In this document: piece by piece, positions 41,748 through 50,709 of the stretch
How the letters are laid out: the number at the start of each line of letters is the position of its first letter
How positions within the stretch are numbered: position 1 is the first letter of the stretch
Translations under genes and position numbers: made by a program
The notes under the pieces: generated by a model
Told to the model about the DNA's origin: nothing
The model's input: only the letters and a program-made list of their open reading frames with translations
Database searches by the model: none
Assembly: GCF_011320225.1 (NCBI RefSeq)
Contig: NZ_JAAOEN010000012.1
Coordinates: 1-64,000 of the forward strand
DNA length: 64,000 bases
DNA from: Phytoactinopolyspora limicola
GTDB lineage: Bacteria > Actinomycetota > Actinomycetes > Jiangellales > Jiangellaceae
Direction of reading: 5' to 3'

Positions 41748-42863
41748 TCAGTGACCCGGTGAAGCGGCGCCCGTGTTGATCGACGCCCTCAACTCAAGAT
41801 ACCGCGCCCGCGCCTCGAAGACGTCGCGCATCTCCTCGGTGACACCCTCGAGGAACTCTTCGCGGTAGGTGGCGTCGGTGAGGATGGAGATCGCGTAGTA
41901 GAGCCCGGTAATGGCGGCCATGCCGCCGGCGACTCGGAGCAGTGCCTCGGTGATCTGGATCTCGTGCCCGAACAGCATCACGTCGTAGGACCACATGCCG
42001 TCGGTGACGGCCCACGCGGCGCGGACCTCGTCCCCCACGGCCAGCGCTCCGAATGCCACGAAGAACGCGCCGACGCCGACGCTGACGACGAAGACCTGTA
42101 GTGCTTGGCTGATCGTGAGGGTCAGTCCGATGTTGACCCGCTGGCGGCGGCTGAGTGCGGGAGTGTCGCCGCGTAGCTCCGCCTCGAGCTGTCGGACCTG
42201 GCCGGGCATGCGCAGGATGAGGAAGAGCCAGCCTAGTCCGACGAACATTCCGGCGACGATCCAGACGAAGTCGCGCGGCATCGTGGAGAAGACCTGCCAC
42301 ATTTCCGCGTTCAGGAACAGCACGAGTGAGAAGATCAACAACAACGGGAGGGCCCGGACGAGCCGCGCCAGCGAATCCGCCAGTTCGTCGGCCAGTCGGG
42401 TCAGGGCCCACCCCAGGGTGCCGATCAGGCCGTAGCCGACTACTAGGTAGATCAGCCCGAGCAGCACGGTGTTGCCGGCGATGACCCCCACCACCTGCCG
42501 AAGCTGCCCGCCGAAGATCAGCGGCAGCAAGGCTGGGAGAAAGACGAAGCCCGCCAGTTCGGGTCGGCCGATCCGCTGCGGCAGTGTCCAGAAGCCACGG
42601 CCGAGCAGCCGGTTGAGCAGCCCGAACCCGATGATCAGGATGGCCAGGCCACCAAGCGCAGCGACGACGTTGACGAGGAACGGCCAGTCCATGTCGATCG
42701 CGCCGAGCATCTCGGCGAGGAATACCAGGGCCAGCAGCGGCGCGGCGCGGGTGAAGATGTCTTCGGACGCGGTGTAGCCCTCGATGAACAGCGGCAGTCC
42801 GCTGCGTCGGAACTTGCGCTCACACGCGGCTAACTCCTCCTGGACCGGGTCAGTGCTCGCCAC
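41748..42863 (-). CDS. Conserved multi-pass membrane protein
   Basis: A 371-residue protein with about eight transmembrane helices (between residues 40 and 340) and a short charged C-terminus (REEFLEGVTEEMRDVFEARA). The N-terminus VQEELAACERKFRRSGLP is cytoplasmic. The family is not recognised; it looks like an actinobacterial membrane protein of unknown function rather than a transporter with known motifs. GTG at 42863 was chosen: it starts 11 bp after the epimerase-like gene. First chromosomal gene beyond the tRNA. Confidence 0.6.
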   Translation of the reverse strand: MASTDPVQEELAACERKFRRSGLPLFIEGYTASEDIFTRAAPLLALVFLAEMLGAIDMDWPFLVNVVAALGGLAILIIGFGLLNRLLGRGFWTLPQRIGRPELAGFVFLPALLPLIFGGQLRQVVGVIAGNTVLLGLIYLVVGYGLIGTLGWALTRLADELADSLARLVRALPLLLIFSLVLFLNAEMWQVFSTMPRDFVWIVAGMFVGLGWLFLILRMPGQVRQLEAELRGDTPALSRRQRVNIGLTLTISQALQVFVVSVGVGAFFVAFGALAVGDEVRAAWAVTDGMWSYDVMLFGHEIQITEALLRVAGGMAAITGLYYAISILTDATYREEFLEGVTEEMRDVFEARARYLELRASINTGAASPGH

Positions 42864-42873
42864 GGAATGGACC

Positions 42874-43794
42874 CTACCGCCATCGGCTGGCTGAGATACC
42901 CCACGTCCCGGTGAAGGTTCCGCCCGGTTCGAGGGTGATGAGCCCATCGCCGGTGTTGAACGCGTCGACGGCGGCGGTCATGGGCTCGACGGCCAGAGAA
43001 CGACGACGTCCCTCGGCTACGCTGACGCTGTCGGCGGTGTAGAGGAGGACGAACGGCCAGGCTTCGTCCTGCCAGAGGGCGATTCGCCAGCCGTCGGGCC
43101 GTTCGAGCACGGTGTGCGCCAGGCCGGATGTGTCCCTCGAGAGGTCGGTGTACAGCCCGAGTTGGCTCTCCCCGACGATGCGGGCCGTCCGGAAGTCGTT
43201 GTCGTTGTCGACGGGTGTGCGCTGGGTCATCATGCCGTGCTCGCCGAGGAGGATAGTCGCCCCGGGCACCGTCACGGTCACGTCGTCGACGAGTCCACCA
43301 CCGAGGGCGAGGTACGGGTGGGTGCCCGCGGCGTAGGGTGCGTCGTCGTCGCTGACGTTCTCAACTACCAGCTCAGAGGTGAGCCCACGCTCCCCCAGCG
43401 ACCATCGCGTCCAGATCCGCAGCGTCCACGGGTAACCCGGCCGGGCGGTGAGCACCGTGCCGAGTTCGATCGACGCTTCGGCCCGGGCCAGCACTTGAAA
43501 CGGCAACCAACGCACCATCCCGTGGATCGCCGTCGTCTTCCCTGGGTCGAGCGGCGTACGGTGTTCGGTCCCGGCGAAGGTGTAGCGGCCGTCGCGGATC
43601 CGGTTCGGCCACGGCACGAGCCATTGGCCCCGAGCGCTGGGGCATACGCTCCCGGCGGGATAGCCGGCTACGAGGTCGGCGCCCGCGGCGGAGTAGGTCC
43701 GCAGGCCACCTCCGGCCTCGACGACAACGGCTTCCTGCTCGCCCCATCGCAACGTATGTTCACCGGCACCGCCGACGTCGATAAGACTGTTCAC
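42874..43794 (-). CDS. Aldose 1-epimerase family protein
   Basis: A 306-residue protein of the galactose-mutarotase-like beta-sandwich fold. Motifs: WPNRIRDGRYTFAG (substrate-binding Asn-Arg), TTAIHGMVRWLPF (catalytic-type His), AAGTHPYLAL (second His) and VEPMTAAVDAFNTGDGL (Glu near the C-terminus). It would interconvert alpha and beta anomers of a sugar or bind a sugar phosphate. The start is GTG at 43794, eight bases after TAGGGT on the minus strand (43808-43803), consistent with a leaderless transcript; the longer frame was rejected. Confidence 0.85.
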   Translation of the reverse strand: MNSLIDVGGAGEHTLRWGEQEAVVVEAGGGLRTYSAAGADLVAGYPAGSVCPSARGQWLVPWPNRIRDGRYTFAGTEHRTPLDPGKTTAIHGMVRWLPFQVLARAEASIELGTVLTARPGYPWTLRIWTRWSLGERGLTSELVVENVSDDDAPYAAGTHPYLALGGGLVDDVTVTVPGATILLGEHGMMTQRTPVDNDNDFRTARIVGESQLGLYTDLSRDTSGLAHTVLERPDGWRIALWQDEAWPFVLLYTADSVSVAEGRRRSLAVEPMTAAVDAFNTGDGLITLEPGGTFTGTWGISASRWR

Positions 43795-43878
43795 GGGATC
43801 GCACCCTACGCTGCATGTCGCCCCAGGCGATGCACCGAGGGTTGGGCGACGGTCGGCTGATACGAGAGACTGAGGGGG

Positions 43879-44781
43879 ATGAGTCCTCTTAGACACCACA
43901 CCGACGGTGACGGCTGGGTGGAGTGCACGTGTGGGCAACGGCACTGGGGGTTGTTCGGCTCGGCGGGCCTCATGGTGGTCGACCCGGCCCGTGGTGTCCT
44001 GCTGCAGCACCGCGCCGAGTGGAGCCATCACGGCGGCACCTGGGGTATCCCTGGCGGGGCGCGGGCCTCCGAGGAAAGTGCACTCGACGGCGCCATCCGG
44101 GAGGCACACGAAGAGGCAGCGGTGCCGGCTGACCAGGTCACGCCCAGCCACAGCTGGGTCGAGGATCACGGCCCGTGGTCGTACACGACGGTGGTTGCCC
44201 GCTGCGACGTCGACTTCGTGCCGTATCCGAGCGACCCCGAGAGTCTCGACATCTCCTGGGTGCCGGCCGCCGACGTCGACGCGTTGCCGCTGCATCCGGC
44301 GTTCGGCAAGTTGTGGCCGGCCATCCGCGAGCAGGCATTTCGCCACCTCGTGCTGGTCGTCGACGCGGCCAACGTGGTGGGGTCCCGGCCGGACGGGTGG
44401 TGGCGGGATCGGGAAGGAGCGGCTGAGCGGCTGCACGACAAGCTGGCCGCGCTGACGTCGCTCCCCGGAGCGCTCCTCGGGCTACCGGCCACGTCCTGGT
44501 GGCCGCGGATCCACCTCGTCGTCGAGGGGCAGGCCAGAAACATCTACCGCGCCGATCAGTCCGCACCCTCCGACGACGCGTCGCCGGTTGTCATCGAGCG
44601 GGCTCCCGCCAACGGCGACGACCTCATCGTGGCCGTGGTCGACGACGCCCTCATGCGACGCCCGGACGATCACGTCGTGGTGGTGACGGCAGACCGGGAG
44701 CTACGCCAGCGGGTCACGCGAAGCGGTGCGTCGACGGTCGGCCCGCGGACCCTCCACCAGCTCATCGCCGGCGGCGCCTAA
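43879..44781 (+). CDS. Nudix hydrolase fused to NYN/PIN-like nuclease domain
   Basis: A 300-residue two-domain protein. A Cys-containing N-terminus (WVECTCGQRHWG) precedes a Nudix domain with a full box at 59-82 (GGARASEESALDGAIREAHE, then EAAV; the REx2EE is complete). The C-terminal half starts LVLVVDAANVVGSRPDGWW (about 155-173) and ends VVVVTADRELRQRV, the Asp-rich strands of a NYN/PIN-type RNase. The Nudix part would cut a nucleoside-diphosphate-X compound and the NYN part RNA; a link to RNA 5' ends or nucleotide-modified RNA is inference. The ATG has GAGGGGG. Divergent from the epimerase gene. Confidence 0.8.
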   Translation: MSPLRHHTDGDGWVECTCGQRHWGLFGSAGLMVVDPARGVLLQHRAEWSHHGGTWGIPGGARASEESALDGAIREAHEEAAVPADQVTPSHSWVEDHGPWSYTTVVARCDVDFVPYPSDPESLDISWVPAADVDALPLHPAFGKLWPAIREQAFRHLVLVVDAANVVGSRPDGWWRDREGAAERLHDKLAALTSLPGALLGLPATSWWPRIHLVVEGQARNIYRADQSAPSDDASPVVIERAPANGDDLIVAVVDDALMRRPDDHVVVVTADRELRQRVTRSGASTVGPRTLHQLIAGGA

Positions 44782-44817
44782 TCCGGCCCCGACGCGGAGG
44801 CCAGAACCACCTGAGGC

Positions 44818-45627
44818 TCACGCCGACTTCGTGCGGCGCTTCTCCTGCTTGCCGTCCTTCGCCTCTTTGGCCTGCTCGACGCTGCGGCGCAGCGCCTCCA
44901 TCAGATCGACCACCGTGCCGTCGTCCGGCTCCTCCTCCGGGGTGCTGACCTCTGCACCATCGGCCTTGGCGTTGATGAGCTCGAGCACCGCCTCGCGGTA
45001 GTCGTCGGTGTACTCACCCGGGTCGAAGTCGCCGGCCAGAGTCTCGATGTAAGACTCGGCCATGGCCATCTCCTGTTTGCGGATCTTGACGTCCTCGTCG
45101 AGGAAACCGAACTCCGGTTTGCGGATCTCGTCCGGCCACATCATGGTCTGAACGACGAGGACACCCTCGTGTGAACGCAGGAGCGCCAGCCGTTCCCGGT
45201 TGCGGAGGGCCACCTTAACCACCCCGACCCGGCCGGACTCCTCCAGCGAGTTACGCAGCAAGACGTAAGGTTTGGTGTCACCCGTCGGTTCGACGTAGTA
45301 GGCGCGAGCCAACGCCGTCGGGTCGATCTGGGCGAACGGCACGAAGCCGAGCACCTCGACGGACCGGCTGGACACCACCGGAAGGTCGGCGAGGTCGTCG
45401 CTGTCCAAAATGACCATCTCACCGTCGGGCATCTCGTAGCCCTTGGCGATGTCGGCGTAGGCGACCTCGTGCCCGCCCTTCTCGCAGAAGCGCCGGTAGC
45501 GGATACGCCCACCGTCGGCTGCGTGCACCTGCCGGAAGCTGACGTCCTTCTCGTCGGTGGCGGACACGAGCCGCACCGGGATGGACACCAGTCCGAAGGA
45601 GATGGAACCTCTCCATACCGTTTGCAT
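44818..45627 (-). CDS. ku: Non-homologous end-joining protein Ku
   Basis: A 269-residue bacterial Ku with the typical start MQTVWRGSISFGLVSIPVRL and the ring-forming core (ADIAKGYEMPDGEMVIL, VLLRNSLEESGRVGV, PDEIRKPEFGF). It forms a homodimer that threads DNA ends and recruits LigD. The Lys/Glu-rich C-terminal tail (EQAKEAKDGKQEKRRTKSA) is of the type that aids DNA binding. No ligD gene is in the window. It is convergent with the Nudix-NYN gene. Confidence 0.95.
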   Translation of the reverse strand: MQTVWRGSISFGLVSIPVRLVSATDEKDVSFRQVHAADGGRIRYRRFCEKGGHEVAYADIAKGYEMPDGEMVILDSDDLADLPVVSSRSVEVLGFVPFAQIDPTALARAYYVEPTGDTKPYVLLRNSLEESGRVGVVKVALRNRERLALLRSHEGVLVVQTMMWPDEIRKPEFGFLDEDVKIRKQEMAMAESYIETLAGDFDPGEYTDDYREAVLELINAKADGAEVSTPEEEPDDGTVVDLMEALRRSVEQAKEAKDGKQEKRRTKSA

Positions 45628-45735
45628 ATCGACGTCCCCGAATCGTCCGGTCTATACCTGCGATGATGCCGCGTCATCGGGCATCTTGCCAATGTGGACC
45701 GTCGGAGCGGCCGGAAATCATCGGTACCGGCGGCC

Positions 45736-45779
45736 CGTCGTCACCGATCCGAGCGCGGCGTCGTCACCGATCCGGGCGC
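45736..45779. repeat. Short tandem duplication at trmH 3' end
   Basis: Two 21-bp copies (45736-45756 and 45759-45779) of CGTCGTCACCGATCC(G/A-variable)GCGC differ at one base. The right copy contains the stop of the methyltransferase gene; the left copy lies in the ku promoter region. It is probably a replication-slippage duplication. Confidence 0.6.
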
Positions 45780-46567
45780 AGCGCGTAACATGCGACGGCA
45801 GTGGCGGCAGCGACGTTCAACGAGTCGACCCCGCCGCTCATGGGGATGGCCACCCGCCGGTCCGCGGCTCGAAGCCAACGCTCGCTGAGCCCCTCCCCCT
45901 CGGTGCCGACCAGCAGCGCCAGCCGCTGCGGCGGGTGTACGTCGCCAAGGTCGACGGCGTCGACGGCCGGGGTGAGCGCCAGAACCTCGAACCCGGCCGC
46001 CTGGAGCACACCCGGGCCGTCGTACCAGGTGTCCACCCGCGTGTACGGGACGGAGAACACGGTGCCCATCGATACCTTGATCGATCTGCGGTAGAGCGGG
46101 TCCGCACACCGCGGGCTGAGCAGCACGGCGTCCCAGCCCAGCGCGGCCGCGCACCGGAAGACCGCCCCAACGTTGGTGTGGTCGACGAGGTCCTCCATGA
46201 CGACGACGCGCCGCGCGTCCCGGATCACGGTGGACAGCTCCGGCAATGGTTGTCGACGCAGCGACGCCAGTGCCCCGCGGTGGACGTGGAAGCCGGTGAC
46301 CTGTTCGACAACGGGCTCTGGCGCGACGTAGACCTGGGCGTCGACGGCTGCGTCGATCACGTCGGCCAGGGGGTCCACCCATCGAGGCGCCATCAGGAAC
46401 GACCGCACCGGATACCCGGCCTGGACCGCCCGCCGGATCACCTTCTCCCCCTCGGCGAGGAACAGCCCGTGCTGGGCCTCCAACGATGTTCGCAGTTGGA
46501 CGTCGCGTAACGAGACGTAGTCGGCCAGGCGTGGGTCGGCCGGGTCGTCGATCTGGATCTGCCGCAC
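45764..46567 (-). CDS. TrmH/SpoU-family RNA 2'-O-methyltransferase
   Basis: A 267-residue SPOUT methyltransferase. An N-terminal substrate-binding part (LFLAEGEKVIRRAVQAGYPV) is followed by the knotted domain with its three motifs: MEDLVDHTNVGAVFRCAAAL, ALLVGTEGEGL and IPMSGGVDSLNVAAATAV. It methylates a ribose 2'-OH in rRNA or tRNA using SAM; the exact site is unknown. GTG at 46567 was chosen because it opens the conserved N-terminus; the longer frame runs into the hairpin at 46588. Confidence 0.85.
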   Translation of the reverse strand: MRQIQIDDPADPRLADYVSLRDVQLRTSLEAQHGLFLAEGEKVIRRAVQAGYPVRSFLMAPRWVDPLADVIDAAVDAQVYVAPEPVVEQVTGFHVHRGALASLRRQPLPELSTVIRDARRVVVMEDLVDHTNVGAVFRCAAALGWDAVLLSPRCADPLYRRSIKVSMGTVFSVPYTRVDTWYDGPGVLQAAGFEVLALTPAVDAVDLGDVHPPQRLALLVGTEGEGLSERWLRAADRRVAIPMSGGVDSLNVAAATAVACYALRPDR

Positions 46568-46587
46568 CGTCAGATTCTCCCGCCCCT

Positions 46588-46647
46588 TCCCATGATCATG
46601 AACACTTACCCGTGCTATCACCCGGAAAAGTGTTCATGATCATGGGA
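46588..46647. terminator. Perfect 20-bp stem hairpin downstream of TSUP gene
   Basis: Arms at 46588-46607 (TCCCATGATCATGAACACTT) and 46628-46647 are perfectly complementary, with a 20-bp loop. It starts 4 bp after the stop of the TSUP gene and precedes the methyltransferase gene on the same strand. There is no U-tract. It is the likely transcription end point of the TSUP operon. Confidence 0.65.
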
Positions 46648-46651
46648 GGGG

Positions 46652-47401
46652 TCAGCTGAGGAGGAACGAGACGGTGGCGACGATGCCCACCACGATCACC
46701 ACGACGCGCAGCGCCAGCGGCGGCAGGGACCGGGCGATCCGGGCCCCGATGACCCCGCCGACCGCCGCACCGGCCGCGACACACCCCACCACCGCCCAGT
46801 CGACATCCGCGATGGCGACGAAGACGAGCCCAGCGACCAGGTTGACCAGTCCGGCCAGAACGTTCTTCGCGGCGTTCACCCGCTGCAGGGTCTCGTGCAG
46901 CCCGAGACCCAGCACCGCGATCAGGATGACACCCTGCGCAGCGCCGAAATAGCCGCCGTACACGCTGCTGCCCAGGATCATCAGCCAGACCCAGAAGCCG
47001 CCGTTCTCGCTTCGCGGCCGGTGTTTGAGCCGTTCGGTCAGCCACGGTTGGATCGCCACGAGCACACACGCCAGCACGATGAGCACCGGCACGATCGTCT
47101 CGAACGCCTCCGGGGGCAGGCGCAACAGCAGCAAAGCACCAATCACGGCCCCAACCAGCGCCACGGCGCCGAGCTGAAGCAGCCGATTCCGCTGACCGAC
47201 CAGCTCACGCCGGTACCCCCAGGCACCGGCCACCGACCCGGGCACCAGGCCGACCGAGTTGGACACGTTGGCCACCACCGGTGGGTACCCCAAAGCCACG
47301 AGGGTGGGAAACGTGATCAGGCTTCCGGACCCGACGACGGTGTTGATGACGCCCGCGGCGAACCCTGCCGCGACGATCGCGACGGCTTCGAGCAGACTCA
47401 C
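46652..47401 (-). CDS. TSUP/TauE-SafE family membrane transporter
   Basis: A 249-residue protein with about eight transmembrane helices in two repeats, with the family hallmarks AGVINTVVGSGSLITFPTL in the first and SSVYGGYFGAAQGVILIAV in the second. TSUP proteins export sulfite, sulfoacetate or related anions. GTG at 47401 overlaps the stop of the SPFH gene (GTGA), so it is translationally coupled to a membrane-scaffold operon, an uncommon pairing. Confidence 0.85.
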   Translation of the reverse strand: MSLLEAVAIVAAGFAAGVINTVVGSGSLITFPTLVALGYPPVVANVSNSVGLVPGSVAGAWGYRRELVGQRNRLLQLGAVALVGAVIGALLLLRLPPEAFETIVPVLIVLACVLVAIQPWLTERLKHRPRSENGGFWVWLMILGSSVYGGYFGAAQGVILIAVLGLGLHETLQRVNAAKNVLAGLVNLVAGLVFVAIADVDWAVVGCVAAGAAVGGVIGARIARSLPPLALRVVVIVVGIVATVSFLLS

Positions 47402-48600
47402 TCGCGTGGAGGCTGCGGCACCGGCGGCGGTTCCGGGACGTCTCCGGGGTCGTCGCCAGGTGCTGGTGCTGTCGGGCTTTGTCCTTGTGCGGCCGCCTCG
47501 GCTGCCCGCAACGCCTCGCGCACCTCGTTCTCGGCCGCCGACACCGCTGCCTCACCTTCGGCCGCCGCGGCGTCGGCAGCGTCCGAGACATCGGCGGCTG
47601 CCTCGGCGGCCGGCTCCGGCTCATCCAGGTCGAGGTCGGCTGCTGTGTTGTCGGACCCCGGCCGGCTGACACCAGGCAGCGCGTTGCCGAATTTGCCGAC
47701 CGCGGTGCCGAGGCCCTCGAGCGCGGCGCCGATCTCCGACGGCACGATCCAGACCTTGTTCGCGTCGCCCTTGGCGATCTCCGGCAACATCTGTAGGTAC
47801 TGGTAGGACAGCAGCTTCTGATCCGGCCGGCCCTTGTGGATGGCGTTGAACACTGCCGCGATGGCTTTGGACTCACCGTCGGCCCGCAGGATGGCTGCCT
47901 GCTTGTCCGCTTCGGCCCGCAGGATCTGCGACGTCTTGTCACCTTCGGCGGCGAGGATGGCCGACTGCTTCTGCCCCTCGGCGGTCAGGATCTGCGACTG
48001 CCGGACACCCTCGGCGTTGAGGATCGCCGCACGTTTGTCGCGGTCGGCGCGCATCTGCTTCTCCATCGAGTCCTGGATGGACGGCGGCGGATCGATCGCC
48101 TTGAGCTCCACCCGGTTGACCCGGATACCCCACTTGCCGGTTGCTTCGTCGAGTACCCCACGTAGCGCGCTGTTGATCTCCTCGCGGCTGGTCAGGGTGC
48201 GTTCGAGGTCCATACCACCGATGACGTTACGCAGCGTGGTGACGGCCAACTGCTCGATACCCTGAATGTAGTTGGCGATCTCATAGGTAGCGGCCTTGGG
48301 GTCGTTGACCTGGTAATAGATGACGGTGTCGATGGACACGACGAGGTTGTCCTGGGTGATCACCGGCTGCGGTGGGAACGACACCACCTGCTCGCGCAGG
48401 TCGAGCAGCGGCAGCACCCGGTCGATGAACGGAACCACGATGGCGAGGCCCGGACTGAGCGTGCGCTGGTAACGCCCCAGCCGCTCGACGATGCCGGCCC
48501 GGGCTTGTGGAACGATCCGCACCGACTTCGCTAAAGCAACCAGCACGAACACGGCCAGCAGGAAGATCACGAAGAGCAGAAACACCTGTCCGGCTTCCAT
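47398..48600 (-). CDS. SPFH/Band 7 (stomatin-like) membrane scaffold protein
   Basis: A 400-residue protein: N-terminal membrane helix (5-25), SPFH domain (about 27-190; GIVERLGRYQRTLSPGLAIV, then QDNLVVSIDTVIYYQVNDP), a long Ala/Glu/Arg coiled coil (about 195-260) and an acidic Ala/Glu/Pro-rich C-terminus. Stomatin-like proteins form oligomeric scaffolds in membrane microdomains. The adjacent NfeD gene (34 bp upstream) encodes its usual partner. Confidence 0.9.
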   Translation of the reverse strand: MEAGQVFLLFVIFLLAVFVLVALAKSVRIVPQARAGIVERLGRYQRTLSPGLAIVVPFIDRVLPLLDLREQVVSFPPQPVITQDNLVVSIDTVIYYQVNDPKAATYEIANYIQGIEQLAVTTLRNVIGGMDLERTLTSREEINSALRGVLDEATGKWGIRVNRVELKAIDPPPSIQDSMEKQMRADRDKRAAILNAEGVRQSQILTAEGQKQSAILAAEGDKTSQILRAEADKQAAILRADGESKAIAAVFNAIHKGRPDQKLLSYQYLQMLPEIAKGDANKVWIVPSEIGAALEGLGTAVGKFGNALPGVSRPGSDNTAADLDLDEPEPAAEAAADVSDAADAAAAEGEAAVSAAENEVREALRAAEAAAQGQSPTAPAPGDDPGDVPEPPPVPQPPRE

Positions 48601-48633
48601 CGATCACCTTTCACGTCGACGTCGAAGCCGACC

Positions 48634-49101
48634 CTACACGGGATCATGCCCCGGGAACACCAAAGCCGTCGCACCGTCGATTTCGACGACATCCACGTTC
48701 TCGCCAGGTTCGATAACCGTGCGTCCGTCGAAGCTCCGAGCGGTCCAGATCTCGCCCTGGAGCTTGATCCGGCCACCGTCGCCGTCGACCCGTTCGAGTA
48801 CCACGGCGCTGAGCCCTACCAGGGCCGCGGCGCCGGTACGCACCCGGGTCGGCACCCGAAGATGACGTTTGGCGATCGGGCGCACGACACCGATCAACGC
48901 GGCGCTGACGCCGATCGCGATCAGTGTCTGCGCCATGAACGGCAACCCAGCCACTGAGGCTACGGCTCCGCTCGCCGCCCCGGCCGCCAGCATCAGGAAC
49001 ACGAGATCGAGGGTGGTGGTCTCGGCGATCCCGAAGATGAAGGCCAGTCCGAGCCAAGCCGACCATTCGTTGTCGCCTAGCCAGTCCCAGAAACCTTCCA
49101 T
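48634..49101 (-). CDS. NfeD-like membrane protein
   Basis: A 155-residue protein with three or four transmembrane helices (20-85) and a C-terminal OB-fold domain (about 90-150; GAAALVGLSAVVLERVD, LQGEIWTARSFDG, VDVVEIDGATALVFP). Short NfeD proteins associate with SPFH proteins and help to organise membrane domains. It is the first gene of the operon with the SPFH and TSUP genes. Confidence 0.85.
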   Translation of the reverse strand: MEGFWDWLGDNEWSAWLGLAFIFGIAETTTLDLVFLMLAAGAASGAVASVAGLPFMAQTLIAIGVSAALIGVVRPIAKRHLRVPTRVRTGAAALVGLSAVVLERVDGDGGRIKLQGEIWTARSFDGRTVIEPGENVDVVEIDGATALVFPGHDPV

Positions 49102-49178
49102 TCGACCAGATTACCGCTGAGAGCCTGCTCCCGAACCCCGGCGAGTTGCGGCGGTTTGCGCGTACCCGCTGAGATCGC

Positions 49179-49760
49179 TCAACGGCGCACCCGATAGCGG
49201 AGGTGGAGCACCCGGTTGCCCTGAATCACCACGTCGGGGTCCTCCAACAGGTGCTGCGCGTCGACCGACCCGAAGTAGCGCTTGCCGGCCCCGAACACAA
49301 CGGGTACGACGTCCATGCGCACCTCGTCGACCAGACCCGCGGCCAGCGCCTGGCCGCCGACATCGCCGGCAGCGACCTCGACGATGCGGTCACCGGCAAG
49401 CTCCTGCGCCTTGGCCACGGCTGCCTCGGCGCCGTCGACGAAGTGGAACGGCGCCTCGGGGTCCCAGCCCTCGGGTGGCGGCCGGTGGGTCACGACGACC
49501 ACGTGGTCGATCCCGCTCGGCGGCTTTCCGTCCCAGCCGTCCGTCATGTCGAAGACGTGGCGCCCGGCGATTGTCGCCCCGATCTGGTCCCAGTACGCCC
49601 GGGTGTAGTCGTAGGACGTCTGCGACACCTTCACGTAGCCGCTCTCGTCCAACGGGACGTCACCGCTGGACAACCAGTCGAACAGCGGTCCGGGCTGGTC
49701 GTTCTCGTCCGCGATGAAGCCGTCTACCGACACCGAGGCGTACATGACTACTTTGCCCAC
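49179..49760 (-). CDS. Dihydrofolate reductase family (RibD C-terminal-like) protein
   Basis: A 193-residue protein of the RibD_C/DHFR-like fold: VVMYASVSVDGFIADEND at the N-terminus, GRHVFDMTDGWDG, VVEVAAGDVGGQAL-type NADPH loop and VDVVPVVFGAGKRYF. It is an NADPH-dependent reductase of unknown substrate. The ATG at 49760 is the longest start; ATG at 49745 would keep the whole domain. It stands alone. Confidence 0.8.
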   Translation of the reverse strand: MGKVVMYASVSVDGFIADENDQPGPLFDWLSSGDVPLDESGYVKVSQTSYDYTRAYWDQIGATIAGRHVFDMTDGWDGKPPSGIDHVVVVTHRPPPEGWDPEAPFHFVDGAEAAVAKAQELAGDRIVEVAAGDVGGQALAAGLVDEVRMDVVPVVFGAGKRYFGSVDAQHLLEDPDVVIQGNRVLHLRYRVRR

Positions 49761-49827
49761 GGGGCGCTCCTCTGCTTTGGGGTGCCCCCAAAGCTAGCGT
49801 GTCGTGAGCTGTCGCTCTTGTAAGAAA

Positions 49828-50673
49828 TCAATCGGCCGGCAGCGGCCAGCCGTCCAGGGCGTGGCCGGGATGTTCGCGCAGGAACCGCCGCCGGACGTCG
49901 ACGTATCGGGTCGGTGTGAGCCCGGTGAACGCCCGGAACTCGTGGCCGAAGTGGGCCTGATCGAAATAGCCAGCGCTACTGGCGAGGTCGCCCCAGTCGA
50001 CCGGTTCGGCGGGGTTGATCGAGAAGACGGTGGCGGTGAAACGGTAGGTGCGGGCCAGCCGCTTCGGCGTGACGCCGATGAGCTCCTTGAACCGCTGTGC
50101 CAGGTGAGTGCTGCTGACACCGGCCGCCACGCTCAGGTCGCCGATCGCCGCCGCCCCGCTGGTTGCCGCGATGACGCTGCTCGTATGGCGGACCAGCCCC
50201 AGGCCGGCGGTCTCGCACAGCCGTCGCCTGAGCTCCTCCTCGAGCAGCGTCAGCATCTCGTCCGGTCCTGGCGCCGTGGCCAGCCGGTCTCGCAGCTCAG
50301 CAACGGCGGGCCGGCCCCACGCCTGCTCTACCGTCACCGGCCGGTCACACAGCTCGCTCGCGGGCATCGGCAGGAACGGCGCCAGCCCCCACGGCTTGAA
50401 ATGCGCGCCGACGGACCGGGTCCGCAGTGGGTAGCCGAACTCCAACGCGCGGGTGGGCGTGGTGACCACACAGCCGTCGGCATACTCGGCCGTCGCGACG
50501 TCGGTACCGGCGCGGATGCGGAACGGCGCCCCAAGGTTGACGATGAGAAACGCCGCCGGACTCGCCGGCAGCGTCAGCCGGGCATACGGCGACACACCCT
50601 CCAGGTAATAGAGGTCGTCGATCAGCCCGTCCAGCGGCGGTCGCGGCACTCTGGACACATACTCCACGCCCAC
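49828..50673 (-). CDS. AraC-family transcriptional regulator
   Basis: A 281-residue protein with an N-terminal sensor (DUF6597-like: GLIDDLYYLEG...ARLTLPASPAAFLIVNLGAP) and a C-terminal AraC double HTH (about 165-265; VAAGVSSTHLAQRFKELIGV, then ASSAGYFDQAHFGHEFRAFT). It is probably a local activator; the nearest gene downstream is the reductase at 49179-49760, a possible target. Confidence 0.85.
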   Translation of the reverse strand: MGVEYVSRVPRPPLDGLIDDLYYLEGVSPYARLTLPASPAAFLIVNLGAPFRIRAGTDVATAEYADGCVVTTPTRALEFGYPLRTRSVGAHFKPWGLAPFLPMPASELCDRPVTVEQAWGRPAVAELRDRLATAPGPDEMLTLLEEELRRRLCETAGLGLVRHTSSVIAATSGAAAIGDLSVAAGVSSTHLAQRFKELIGVTPKRLARTYRFTATVFSINPAEPVDWGDLASSAGYFDQAHFGHEFRAFTGLTPTRYVDVRRRFLREHPGHALDGWPLPAD

Positions 50674-50709
50674 AGTATCGCCGACACGGAACGCCCGGCT
50701 CCAGGTGCG

